From contig JAGUCH010000007.1 of NCBI GenBank assembly GCA_019096065.1, forward strand, positions 2,626,501-2,690,500: 64,000 nucleotides of DNA, written 5' to 3'. Numbering within the stretch: the stretch's first letter is position 1; every line of letters starts with the position of its first letter. Both the position numbers and the translations under genes were made by a program. Under the pieces are notes generated by a model. The model had not been told where the DNA came from, did not search any database, and saw nothing but the letters and a program-made list of their open reading frames with translations. Shown in pieces: positions 12,931 to 24,081 of the stretch. Origin of the DNA: Paracyclopina nana. Lineage: Eukaryota; Arthropoda; Copepoda; Cyclopoida; Cyclopettidae.

Positions 12931-13320
12931 GACTAATAGGGTTATCATGGAGCCCTGAGCACATACATTGAGCTGGAGACCTGAACTTTGGCACAAGCAT
13001 TTGTTGTCCCATCGCAGACAATAGTTATTAGAGGCACTTTTTGATTTTCCGCCAAATCACAGACTTCCATTTTTCTCCGTTCTCCGGCAACAAAATGAGA
13101 TGAATTTTTGTATTTGACTCTCATTTTGCAAGGGCTTATTAATAATTTTTTTCCAGGTTTGTTCTCCCAAGGACACTTGTTTATGAGCATTTTTCATATT
13201 TTTGTAATATCTCAAGCAGACCTTAACTAAATGGGCTGAATTTTTGTGAGTGACTCTAATTTTGTAGTCCCCACAACTTCTACTAATACTATTTTTTCAT
13301 AATCAGGCTATGTCATGATT
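12931..13320 (+). mobile_element. Diverged solo copy of the long terminal inverted repeat
   Basis: This stretch aligns over most of its length with the left terminal repeat at 49,811-50,227 in the same orientation. Shared blocks include AGGGTTAT near the start, CACTTTTTGATTTTCCGCCA, GACTTCCATTTTTCTCCG and CTCATTTTGCAAGGGCT. It carries many substitutions and indels, and no opposite end was found nearby. It is an old, partial member of the same DNA transposon family, inserted in a decayed gag. Confidence 0.75.
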
Positions 13321-13659
13321 ATTTTGCACATTTTTTGGGTATCTGCATTGCAACTCTACTAAATTAGCTCAGTCTGTGGTAAATTGGCAACTTACACACT
13401 ATATTATCTCCTTAAGAGTAACTTCCAGTAGAGATACTAGAGAGTCTTTTGTATGTTCTCACTTGCTGTAGAAAGGTCTCAGGTGCTTGGATATTTCTAC
13501 TTTCCAGGAATGGCCAAGATAGCTTACAAAGTGAAGTCAAGTCAGAAAACCAAGCCAGGAGTGGTCACTCAGTGGCACACCTTGGTTTGGCGTCACACTG
13601 ACTTCCCATTTTAAATACTCAGCCTCAACTACAAGGGGATGGTAAAACCTGCATCTAGC
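13321..13659. other. Unassigned non-coding stretch
   Basis: Nothing recognisable apart from a short imperfect inverted repeat (CCAAGCCAGGAGTGG / CACCTTGGTTTGG, about 13,550-13,590). Confidence 0.4.
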
Positions 13660-13960
13660 AGCTATTGTACTTAAGACTTCCTTGCTGTTAATCTTCTAGC
13701 TTCAACCCTTCCGCATAGCTACGCTAACCCTTTCCATCTTCCGCCTAACAACACTCACTCTTATGATATTGCCGTAACCTTGTACGACAGGTATGTAAGC
13801 GCAAGTATAGAAATTAAGGACAGATTTGATACTGACTTTGAGTTAGCAAGTTGTGCTCATTCCGGCTCGCCATAGTTGACAGGATCTTGGAAAGTCCAGG
13901 ATCCAATATTGGTGGCACTAGATTTTGACCTCACGTCCTCGTTTTCACCTGGGGAGGGAC
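13660..13960 (+). repeat. LTR/leader segment of Gypsy-like element (plus-strand copy)
   Basis: Homologous, with clear divergence, to the reverse complement of about 42,120-42,420. Shared blocks are TTCCGCCTAACAACACTC, GTAACCTTG..CGACAG, AGTTGTGCTCAT and GGATCTTGGAA. It sits just upstream of a gag ORF in both copies, so it should be the 5' LTR and leader. The other copy has a TATA-like ATATATAAG and an AATAAA here. Exact LTR ends were not determined. Confidence 0.55.
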
Positions 13961-14021
13961 TCTGCCCTTTTTTGCTTGCTTGCAAAGGAGCAGAATTTGC
14001 GCCAGAACATAGTCAGTTTGT

Positions 14022-14666
14022 ATGCCTGGTTCACGACAAGTTGCACCAGATGTACCAGTGGAACCTGGTAATCAAGAGGAGCCTGCGGGCAATTTGGATC
14101 ATTTGGGCAGTCACAGGACTACTGCCATGGCCAACAGGGCAATCAAGGCAATCAATTTGCCTGAGTTTTCTGGAGACCGAGCAACAGACAAGCTTGGACC
14201 TCGAGCCTGGGTGACGCGCATAGATCACCTGCGTACCATTGTCAATCAGGGGGCTGCTTCTGAACAACCCCGCTGGAGCGATGAAGCCACTGTAAGTTAT
14301 GCAGCTTTGGCCTTGAAAGGCAAGGCAGGTCAGTGGTTCAATATTTTGGCTGAGGAGAAGCGAACGCCCTCCACCTGGGAAGGGCCCAATGGATTAAAGA
14401 AGATTTTTCTTGCTTGTTTCCACCATGTGTGTACTTTGGCCGGAGAATCCGCAATCAAGGACTCCTTGGTACAGGAGCCTAATGAGACGGTCAAGGACTT
14501 CTTTGATAGGGTCAAAACTGGGACCCTAACCTTGATGGAGAACTTTACGCCTTTAGAAAATACCCCCGCCACTCTGATCGCTGCGGGAAAGCTGCAAGAG
14601 GTCCAGGTTGAGGATGCTTACTTGCCCTCCCAAAAAACCGCAAGAAAGAAGAAGGCAGATGGCTAG
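14022..14666 (+). pseudogene. Gypsy-like Gag (capsid) fragment, copy 1
   Basis: An ORF of about 214 codons, nearly identical to the minus-strand copy at 41,212-42,063. It has the retrotransposon gag (capsid) pattern: INLPEFSGDR near the start, then SYAALALKGKAGQWF, then FLACFHHVCTL and an ETVKDFFDRVKTGTLTL helix. This matches Pfam Retrotrans_gag-type domains of Gypsy/Metaviridae elements. It ends with a basic tail KKTARKKKADG and TAG 14,664. No zinc knuckle or pol follows. Downstream to about 14,820 there are Glu/Arg-rich out-of-frame segments that may be its continuation. I call it a non-functional fragment. Confidence 0.7.
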
Positions 14667-14869
14667 AGCTTAAACTGGCGGCGACCATGAGCTCAACTAT
14701 GGAAGGCTGGAAAGGAGCCGCGGCTGACGAAGACGAGCAAGGGGACGCGCAGAGGAGAGGAGCGAGACTGGAGAAGTTACAAAGAGGGTGTCAAACAGTC
14801 AATGTACCCTCCTACAACAGAGGGGCTCTTTCTGTGACCACTTTATTCCTAGCTCTGCTTGAATAAATG

Positions 14870-16760
14870 GATTATGTACTGAGACTGGCCATACTATATT
14901 CTAAGAGGTAGAACCTGCAGAGCTCCTTAGTGAATGTAGGAAGCTGGGTTAAGCCCAGGGCTTTCTCAGTTGGAGTGCTTTGGAACGCATTGGTGGGAAG
15001 ACATGTGCTGGGCACTGCCAATTCCTCCTGATGGTGGTGCTGATTGGGAGGATTGGTACTCTGTCTACCCTAAAACATTGTATATATGCCATCAGGCTCA
15101 GTCCCAACCAGAGGGATTCTTCAGAGGATTGAGATATTTGCTAGACTCGAGTACCTCCGCTTAGAGTTGGAGTTGGCCCTGGCTTTAGGTGCAGAGTAAA
15201 GGCACAGTGTCGCAGAGCATTTTGGGGCTCAACCGGGATCCCTGCGTAGCATCCGGGGATCCCACCCTCGATCGGCAATTGAGTGAGAAGAGAGAGGACT
15301 ATCATTTCAAAATATCATTGTCTGGCACAAGACGGTGCGTGGTCCTTTGGGTGATCGGCAAAAGTAACGTGAGTCCTACAGCCCATTGGACAGTGATCGG
15401 AGAAGAGCAATTCAGGGCGAACTTGAGGAGTAGAGGCGGAGTTGGGTAGAGGCATGTGATTTGGTAACGCGCAACCTTTGACGATGATAACCTCTTGATA
15501 CAGCACGCCATCGCCTCTTGGTCGACCTGAAGAAGGCGTCTCGTTGCCAAGTGTGTGTGCAATTTAAGGTACCAGGTACTGGTGCACATATTTGAAGACC
15601 ACATAAGTCCAAGGAGGCAAAATTAGAGACAAAGAGTGCATATCCCACTGTTTGGACGTCTAGTAGCTCTGGAGCAGTGGTGCCTTCCCCCCTCTTCTTG
15701 CTATACCAAACACTGACTCTTTGGCGAGTGGATTTACAAGTTAATCAGGGCTTGGACAATTGCATGACAACCTTTTTGCTAATCTGGGAGGCCACAGATG
15801 CGAAAAGAAAGTTAGTGGGCCAAAAGTTTGAAGGAAGTGCTAAGACCATTGTGCTTCTGGACTGCACTGGGAAGAGAAGATCACCTATTCCAGGGGTGAT
15901 TGTGTGCTAGTGAATTTAGTGTGAACCAATTTTAACAAGTGTAAGTAAAGGGCCTTGGACTGGTAATCAGACTGGTCCATGTACAGGTCGCAAAAAGTGT
16001 TTTTATCTTTCACCTTGCTACAACAGCTGGTGGTTTGGTGGGAACGAGGTTCCAAAACTGTTTCTGTTCAAAAAACCCACACAACATCTGGACTACCTTG
16101 GTGCGCTAGTCGACAGGGGCATCAAGAGGTCCGCCTGGTTAAACAAAACAGGCTCCCAAGGGAGCCAAAACCCCTGTTCTTTGCGTGCTTGAGATTGTGT
16201 GAGCGTGTTGGGGAGAGCATCTGGGTTGTGCCTGTCTGCATAACCTTAGAACAAATTGCTTTCCAAGTTTCCCTGTACTTAACAGTTGTTGAACCTCTCT
16301 GTGAAAAACTAGTTCTCTAGTTTTGTATTGATAACTGGTTTACCAGTTTTTCTTTGTGCTGTTTCACAGACTTTTCCAATTAAAATTGTTTATCCTAGTG
16401 ATAATCCTTGAAGTGTAATTTATATTCTAGTTTGAGCGCTGGTAAGAACTCTTTCTGGATTTTAAAAAATGGCGACAAATGTTTTGCAAGTCAAGGTTAA
16501 CTCCTTGTATTTGATTTTGTCTTCTGTGAGTGGATTGGAGGCTGCAGCTGTTGATGCTGTAGTCCAGACTTTGACTTTTAATGTGAGTGAGCTGTCAAGC
16601 CAAACCAAGGCTGGTCTTGCAGCTCTAAATTGGACTGAAACCATTGTCAAGGCCTTGGTAGATGCCGACACAATAGGTGGTCTTTGGATGCGAGTCCTTC
16701 CCCACAAAACAAATCCGAAAACCATACCTATTTTATTCTTATTTAGTACGTATTTTTGAT
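14870..16760. other. No convincing gene; retroelement debris
   Basis: Short open frames only. A 97-codon ATG frame at 16,469-16,759 opens with MATNVLQVKV; it could be the start of a decayed gag but has no recognisable domain. The stretch has a GC content like the flanking retroelement remains and changes sharply to AT-rich DNA at about 16,740. Confidence 0.4.
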
Positions 16761-17500
16761 CCGTATTTTTGGTACAAGAATATACGCAAAAGCGTAACGC
16801 AACCATTTCATAAAATTTTCGAGAAATACCGACTACTTAAAGTTAATGCTATCAACTTATATTCATTTTCATTTCATCCTAGGGCATGTGCCTTTACTAA
16901 TTTTAATTGAGTTTTTAATTTTCAATTGTTACTTTTGCTAAATTTTATACTTTTATTTACAAATGGATAGTATTTAAACCGTTTTTAATATGTATTTACC
17001 TTCTTAAAGACGGATTAAATTAATTTTTTTTTTTTCAAAAATTTTAAAATTACAACCACTATTTTATAGCTATTTTTTGCCTATATTTGCTATTTTCTAG
17101 ACATTTAATACATTTCTTTTAAAAATTACTAGTAGATGAAATCTAATTTAAACGGAATAAATTCAGTGTTAACAGTTTTTATTTTTATGTATTTATTCCA
17201 TATTTCATACATTTCATCGGTTATGATAACACATATAAAATTAATAGTGCTATCGCTTTGTCCGTTTTTTTAGTAACTTCTTCTTTTCGCAACTGGATTG
17301 AATATACAATTTCAAGCATTTTTTGTTTGTTTCCAATATCAATATTTTATTTGTATTTAAAATGTGAAAAAGTCTACTAAGTATAAATAAGATTTCTTTA
17401 CTTGTAATACTTATTTATATTAAACAAAACTTTTGCTGTACTGAAAATTGCTCCTCTTAAATAATACACGTTTATGAGTAAGGGTTATAGTAATAAATAG
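16761..17500. other. AT-rich 3' flank of the paralog cluster
   Basis: A very AT-rich stretch without an ORF. It ends at the putative polyadenylation signal of the neighbouring minus-strand gene (TTTATT on the plus strand at about 17,505). I looked for a transposon terminus here and found none that matches the far side of the block. Confidence 0.5.
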
Positions 17501-17600
17501 ATGATTTATTCATAGGATCAATAGTACATTAGATCAGATTGCTATTAGTATGCAATTGAAATCATCATCACTCGTTCTTGCGAGTTTTAGCGTAGCGATT

Positions 17601-20535
17601 CTCAGTCTTCATCTTCCGATGATGATCCAGATCGATTCTGCAAATATAACATATATTTTAAAATTCTCGAGTACTCAATAAAATAAAAATATATTTTACC
17701 ATAATTGGTGAAACAATTTTTTTGTTTCGATTATTGCCACTCGGATTGGATCCAAAATCCTGACTCAATGATCGCCTGTCATTGTTGCAATCCTGTCCAT
17801 CCTCTTGTGGCTCTTTCTGTGTGGATGATCGGCAATCACCTTGTGCACTGAGGGCCAACTTTTGCGATCTTGCTGATTGCCGTTTGGTTTTGGATTTCGT
17901 GCAGTCCATGTCATTGTCGTTTGACTTTCTCTTCCTCGAGCTAGCACTTGGATTCTCATCTTGCAAAGTAGCTTCCTCCTGTTCCTCTCGCTCATTTGAT
18001 GGAGTCATTATGCTACGCAAATCTTCCTTTCGTTTCCACTTACGGATTGGATCATGGATTTCTGCGTGTGTGACGATACTCTCCAAATATCTTTCTTTGG
18101 GCTATAAAAATATTAATTAGCAATAAATTAACTATAATTTTTGTTTTATTGTACCTTTGCGACACCATCAATTGGCATGAAACTGACAGATTCCGGATCT
18201 CGATCGAGTGCCATGCAGACATCGACAATGACTTTAGTTGCCTCAACTAATCCACGAATTTGGACACCGGCACCCTTTCTGGTGTTTGCAAAGTACTGTC
18301 TGTACTTTGCAACATTTTCAGTCGACTCATCGTCAAAATCATCCGCTGACTCAGAGTTGCCCTTGTCTGAGTTAAACTTGTTGCGTATAGCCGTAATGTC
18401 TCTCGTTGTTTTGTAGAATTGAGCGAAAGTCATGGATGGATCCATATTGACATGCTAATAAGTTTAAAATTTGGAATCATTGACTATAACAATGTTTAAA
18501 GAATGACATACCGAATTGTTCCTCCAAAACCACATTGCCTCGAGATAAAGTGCTTTCAGAGCATCGTTTCCAGAAGGAGCATTTTTGCAGACCAAATCCA
18601 TGAGTCGTTGTCTGTCGCCACTGAGTGCATCACCCATACGAAACTTAATGTCATGGATCGATGTTTTCTTAAGGTAAGGCTCCTCAACTTTTCGCCGTTG
18701 CAAGTACGACGTGACAACTTCCTCAGCAATTTTGACGCATCCATTTGGAAATCCTCGTTTGAACCAAATTTTGTTTTGTGTTCCGCTAAATAATTTGTAT
18801 TCAACTTTGCTGCCAATGAAATAATAATATATAAAAACATATCTTACGTGACTTTTTCTCCGAAGATCATATGCGCCCTTGCAAAACTCGTGAACATGAT
18901 ACGATTTAGTTCACCGCCCATCTTGCTCTTCATGTTGACATAGTCGACTTTATCGATCCTTGGGATGATTGCAGTTTGGAGCACTTGCATTATGACATCG
19001 CAGCCAAAAAAGTAGTCGTACCCAATATTCACGCGATCAGCCGGTAAATGTCTGAGTACAATTTGCCTTGCAAGTGACTCCTTTTCGACAGGTAGACTAC
19101 GCAACATTGACATTTGCTCCTTCATCACTGATGTTTGCTCCAATATTGCCTTGTTTGTTTTGAGCAATTCAGCTTGATCGTCAATCTTTCTCTAAATTGT
19201 CAAAATTGTTGGTGTTATATTTGATTTATAGCTTAAATAACTTACCGCTTTGAAATTTGATGAGGCCTTAATCCATTTCGAAGATGAAATAGTCATCTCA
19301 TTGACTTTAGAGCACAATTGCTTGATGTCATTTGTGTCATCGTTGACAATCGCAATTTTGGAAAGTATTTCCTCCTTTGCCTCATTGATGCTCTTGGCAA
19401 CGCTTTCCTCAATTTTTGGAAGCAATTCCCTGGTCAAGTTCCTCACCAATTCATCAATTGGACCATTTAAATGTCTTATTGGAGTCGTATCTCGGCTTTG
19501 ATCATTGTTGGATTGAGAGTTGGAAAAGCGAACCTCAGCAATCACATTCCGAGGAATAATGTCACTGATGCATGACTCATTGTCTGAAGGGACATAGTTG
19601 TCCTCTTGACCCATGTCGAGCGAAATATTCGAACTTTGGCTTGGTTTGACCACCGATGACTTTTTCCTCACAATTTTAGTTGGCACGTACTCGTCTTCCG
19701 GATCCTCAACGTCTGGTATGACCTTGATAAACAAAGAAATATTAAACAAGATGCAAAATAAATTCAAATTAATTACCGTCGGTAGTTTGGAGGCGTTCTC
19801 AATAGCATCACTATCAGAAGTTATCGGAATCGCCACAGTCTTGCTTCGAAGAGTCTGGCTGTTCCAATAATGATAGATATGCGTATTGGTCTTGAGATCG
19901 AGAGGAGGAAATGTGTACGCCATCATAAGCTTCTCCGGGTACGTAGCAACCATTTGTGAGTACATTTTCTGCACTTGCAATTGAGTTTTGCACTTCTTAA
20001 AGTGGCTGTTCTGACTTTCCAACAAAAAAGCCAGGCGTGATTCGGTAGTACCTAAGTCATATGTGTAGCAAAAAAATAATGTTTACATTATTGTTATATT
20101 ATAGGTATTACCTTCCTCAATTCGAAAATAGACGTAGGTCGGTGAGAATCCTTCGCCATTGTGGACAAGGCTTGGCTTAAGACGAGATTGCGACTTGAGA
20201 TTCTTATGCGGCTTAAATCCAAAGATTTCAGTAAATGTTTTGCCAGTGACATCGCAACGGTGATTAACATAGCGGATGAAAAGCTTATCTTTTTTCCTCG
20301 AAGGTTCAAAGAGACATATACGATCATATGTCCCACAAGATGAGGGCAAATCGACAGCGTTACTTGGATCCAGACTTTTTGTGGCTTCAGAAGCATGAAC
20401 AGACGCACCTGCGACAAAGGGCAATTCAGTCCCAATGACATCATCAGCGAGTAGAGGAGGCAACATGTCACAGTGATCCGTAGTCAATGATTTTCTTAAT
20501 CGCTTCATTTTCGAACGCCACGTGGGAAGCTTCAA
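17601..20535 (-). CDS. Paralog family member 2, eight-exon gene of unknown function
   Basis: Predicted exons, in transcript order, are 20,112-20,535; 19,777-20,051; 19,246-19,722; 18,848-19,191; 18,512-18,785; 18,155-18,454; 17,700-18,101; 17,601-17,636. All introns are 47-66 nt GT-AG and the phases join into about 843 residues ending at TGA, with AATAAA about 95 nt downstream. No known domain was recognised. Visible features are an N-terminal region with CDVTGKTFTEIFGFKP; a second block with YPEKLMMAYTFPP; an acidic linker repeating EYVPT/NYVPSD; a coiled coil; a conserved region ARQIVLRHLPAD..GYDYFFGCDVI continuing across the exon junction to IWFKRGFPNGCVKIAEEVV; a basic tail with KSKTKRQ (nuclear-localisation-like); and an acidic end SGSSSEDED. 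Paralogs are at 20,737-22,084 and 24,082-26,959. Confidence 0.75.
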
Positions 20536-20736
20536 GAGGAAATGTGAGGGCTGAGAATGTTAGCTGATGCCACGAGTTAGAATTATTGAGCCTCAACAAT
20601 TCAGATATAAAACAGCAATTTATGTTGTTCTACGTAAATTTGAATAGTAGTAATGATTTTCAAGAATATGATTCACAAACAATTGAATATAATGTTCATA
20701 TATTATCAATCGATAATTTGAATATCAATTAAATAT

Positions 20737-22084
20737 TTAATTTTTGCCGTCATGAAAGAATAGATTCAAGGTGAATGGTTTTTTGGCATCCACCGCATTC
20801 ACATCGTCACTCATTTCGTTGTCAGTAGCTGATGTGCTCAATCGCTTGATGCCCAATCCATGACGACAAGTATTGGCCAATGAATCATTGAGTTGATTCA
20901 TCCCTTGAGAAACGCTCGTAATTGATTCAGAAATCAAGGTGCAAGTATTCATAAGGATATTGCAGTTGTCATCAATCTAAAACATAAATTATTGATATAA
21001 TGCATAACTTTGTAATAGTTAAGAATTACCTTTGCGTCGAGTTGCTCCTTTGAGATTTGTAGCTGGTTAATGCCAGTAGTTATGGCCTCTAATTCATTTT
21101 TGTCGGACTTCAGAAGAGCAACGTTCTCAAATTGGGATTGGCCCATAGACAAATTGTCCAGTTTCATCATTGAAACGTCTTCTTTGATCAAATGAACGTC
21201 TTGACAGATTGATGTTAGAAGCTCAAATAAATCCGAAGTTTGCTTGCCAATAGCCTCAGCAATTGTTGGCTTGAGCTTCTCTGAAACAGCGACAACAAAT
21301 TGATCATATAGAGATTCCTCTTCGCCATCATTGTCATCATTGTCCTTGCTAGTCTTTTTGACTTTCAATTGACCACCGTCATCTTCATGTTCTTGATCAT
21401 CCTAAAATGTTTTGCTCAACAATGCAAAATTAACATAGCTTTACAAAAAACTCACCTTGTCATCACTACTAATCAAATCGATCAAAAAGGCAGTTTTCTT
21501 GATGAGATTCCAATAATGGAAGTGGAAATTGTCCGTACATGGATCCCTTGGCGGATATGTGTAGTAGGCCATGACTTTTTCGGAAAAATGATACACCAAT
21601 TGATCATATACGACACGACGATCATTTTCAGTTTTGCAGCCAATGAAATGAGCATTCATATAGCGCAAAATGACATTGAGGCGAGAGTCTGACACAGCTA
21701 AAATAATAACGATTAAAACAAGTTAATATCATTAACTGTTTGCATACCATCTTCGACTCTAGCAAACACAAAGTAATCCTCGGTATTGCCAGTGTGAATC
21801 ACTTGGTTCGGGATTCTCCTATTCTCCATCGAGATCTCTTCAAATGGGTTGAAGTCGAAGAGATCATGAATCGTGCGGTCAGAATACCTGCACTTGTAGT
21901 CGATTCCAATCGCAAAAAAGAACGATTTTTTCGCCGCCGGGTTGAAAATGAGCAGTCGATTGTAAATCCCAACGTTTGGCCGCATAACTTGATCCCTCGG
22001 CAAATGAGATGTCTCTTCGGTGATTGGTACAACCACTCCCAATTTATCGGATAGATTCTCTAACTTATTGCTGCTTGCAGCCAT
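20737..22084 (-). CDS. Paralog family member 1, short four-exon form
   Basis: Exons are 21,748-22,084; 21,456-21,697; 21,030-21,401; 20,737-20,976, giving about 396 residues ending at TAA. An in-frame upstream ATG at 22,159 would add a hydrophobic 25-residue extension. I prefer 22,084 because the paralogs start with hydrophilic sequence. Exons 1 and 2 match the other two genes in position, phase (1 then 0) and motifs: CRYSDRTIHDLFDFNP, then EKVMAYYTYPPRD. Exon 3 is acidic then helical, as in the others. The last exon does not clearly match, and the conserved FFGC/GCVK domain of the longer paralogs is absent. It is therefore a truncated or specialised member. The palindromic satellite begins about 225 bp upstream of its start. 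Confidence 0.7.
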
Positions 22085-22309
22085 AATGAAGATGAACAAA
22101 ATGAATATAGTCGTTGAACCAAAAAAGAGAAAACGCAACTGACGAAAATGCTGAGACAACTACTGAAAAACAATGTTTCTTGCTTGGGCCGTTTAGGGCA
22201 GAACAACGAATGGGCCATAAAATTGCTGAGAACTGTAAGCATCACAAGCGGAAATTTTATGTAATTGTCGTCACGAAACCTCGCACAAAACTAAACTAAA
22301 CAACGTTGA

Positions 22310-23890
22310 CAGACATTGTTTAGCTTATTTTTCCAAATGTAGCTATAAATATAGCAAGTACTTTTAACTCAAGTAAGATTGCATAAGCAAATAGAACAGA
22401 TAAATTGTTTAGCTTATTTTTGCATATACAACTATAAATATAGTCATTAGATCTTACTCGAGTAAGATTGCATAAGGCAACGTTGTTCAGCATAGTTTTG
22501 CATATGCAGCTATAAATATAGTCATTACATCTAACTCGAGTAAGATTGCATAAGCTAAGCTAAACAACGTAGATATATATTGTTTAGCTTAGTTTTGCAT
22601 ATACAACTATAAATATAGCCATTACATCTTACTCGAGTAAGATTGCATAAGCTAAGCTAAACAACGTAGAGATACGTTGTTTAGCTTAGTTTTGCATATA
22701 CAACTATAAATATAGCCATTACATCTTACTAGAGTAAGATTGCATAAGCTAAGCTAAACAACGTAGAGATACGTTGTTTAGCTTAGTTTTGCATATGCAG
22801 CTATAAATATTGCCATTACATCTTACTCGAGTAAGATTGCATTAGGCTCGATATGCAAAACTAAGCTAAACAACGTAGAGATACGTTGTTTAGCTTAGTT
22901 TTGCATACGCAGCTATAAATATTGCCATTACATCTTACTCGAGTAAGATTGCATAAGGCTCGATATGCAAAACTAAGCTAAACAACGTAGAGATACGTTG
23001 TTTAGCTTAGTTTTGCATACGCAGCTATAAATATTGCCATTACATCTTACTCGAGTAAGATTGCATAAGGCTCAATATGCAAAACTAAGCTAAACAACGT
23101 AGAGATACGTTGTTTAGCTTAGTTTTGCATACGCAGCTATAAATATTGCCATTACATCTTACTCGAGTAAGATTGCATAAGGCTCGATATGCAAAACTAA
23201 GCTAAACAACGTAGAGATACGTTGTTTAGCTTAGTTTTGCATACGCAGCTATAAATATTGCCATTACATCTTACTCGAGTAAGATTGCATAAGGCTCGAT
23301 ATGCAAAACTAAGCTAAACAACGTAGAGATAAGTTGTTTAGCTTAGTTTTGCATACGCAGCTATAAATATTGCCATTACATCTTACTCGAGTAAGATTGC
23401 ATTAGGCTCGATATGCAAAACTAAGCTAAACAACGTAGAGATACGTTGTTTAGCTTAGTTTTGCATACGCAGCTATAAATATTGCCATTACATCTTACTC
23501 GAGTAAGATTGCATAAGGCTCGATATGCAAAACTAAGCTAAACAACGTAGAGATACGTTGTTTAGCTTAGTTTTGCATACGCAGCTATAAATATTGCCAT
23601 TACATCTTACTCGAGTAAGATTGCATTAGGCTCGATATGCAAAACTAAGCTAAACAACGTAGAGATACGTTGTTTAGCTTATTTTTGCATACGCAGCTAT
23701 AAATATTGCCATTACATCTTACTCGAGTAAGATTGCATTAGGCTCGATATGCAAAACTAAGCTAAACAACGTATCTCTACGTTGTTTAGCTTAGTTTTGC
23801 ATACGCAGCTATAAATATAGCCATTACATCTTACTCGTGTAAGATTGCATACAAAGCTATAAATATAGCCATTACATCTTACGCGTGTAA
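22310..23890. repeat. 112-bp satellite with two palindromes per unit
   Basis: About a dozen tandem units, 112 bp long where measured (for example 22,845 to 22,957), very similar in the middle and more divergent at both edges. Each unit contains (a) a near-perfect inverted repeat of about 26 bp per arm with a 4-base GAGA loop, centred on CAACGTAGAGATACGTTG; (b) the perfect 16-bp palindrome TCTTACTCGAGTAAGA; (c) a TATA-box-like GCTATAAATATT between them. It fills the gap between the start of paralog 1 and the end of paralog 3. Confidence 0.9.
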
Positions 23891-24081
23891 GATTGGAGGA
23901 CTCGATTGTAAAAAATGACATACCAACATAGCGCAATAAAAATACGAAAAGATTCCATGACATATTCTTTATTCTTATTGTCGGCATGCTATTCTTCGGT
24001 CATATCACTATAAATTTGGAAGGAGTAATTGCTACTCACTATCCATCATCCAAAAACGGTTTAAAACTATTTACATAGACA

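Noticed and set aside
15189..15910. Short frames of 60-100 codons on both strands
   Set aside because: No domain, no splice support and overlapping frames on both strands; taken as chance.
16469..16759. Primer-binding site TGGCGACAAATG with an LTR to its left, by analogy with element 2
   Set aside because: The sequence before it does not end in CA, and no matching LTR was found downstream.
22310..23890. CRISPR-like regular repeats
   Set aside because: The whole 112-bp unit is repeated without unique spacers and the surroundings are intron-bearing eukaryotic genes; it is a satellite.
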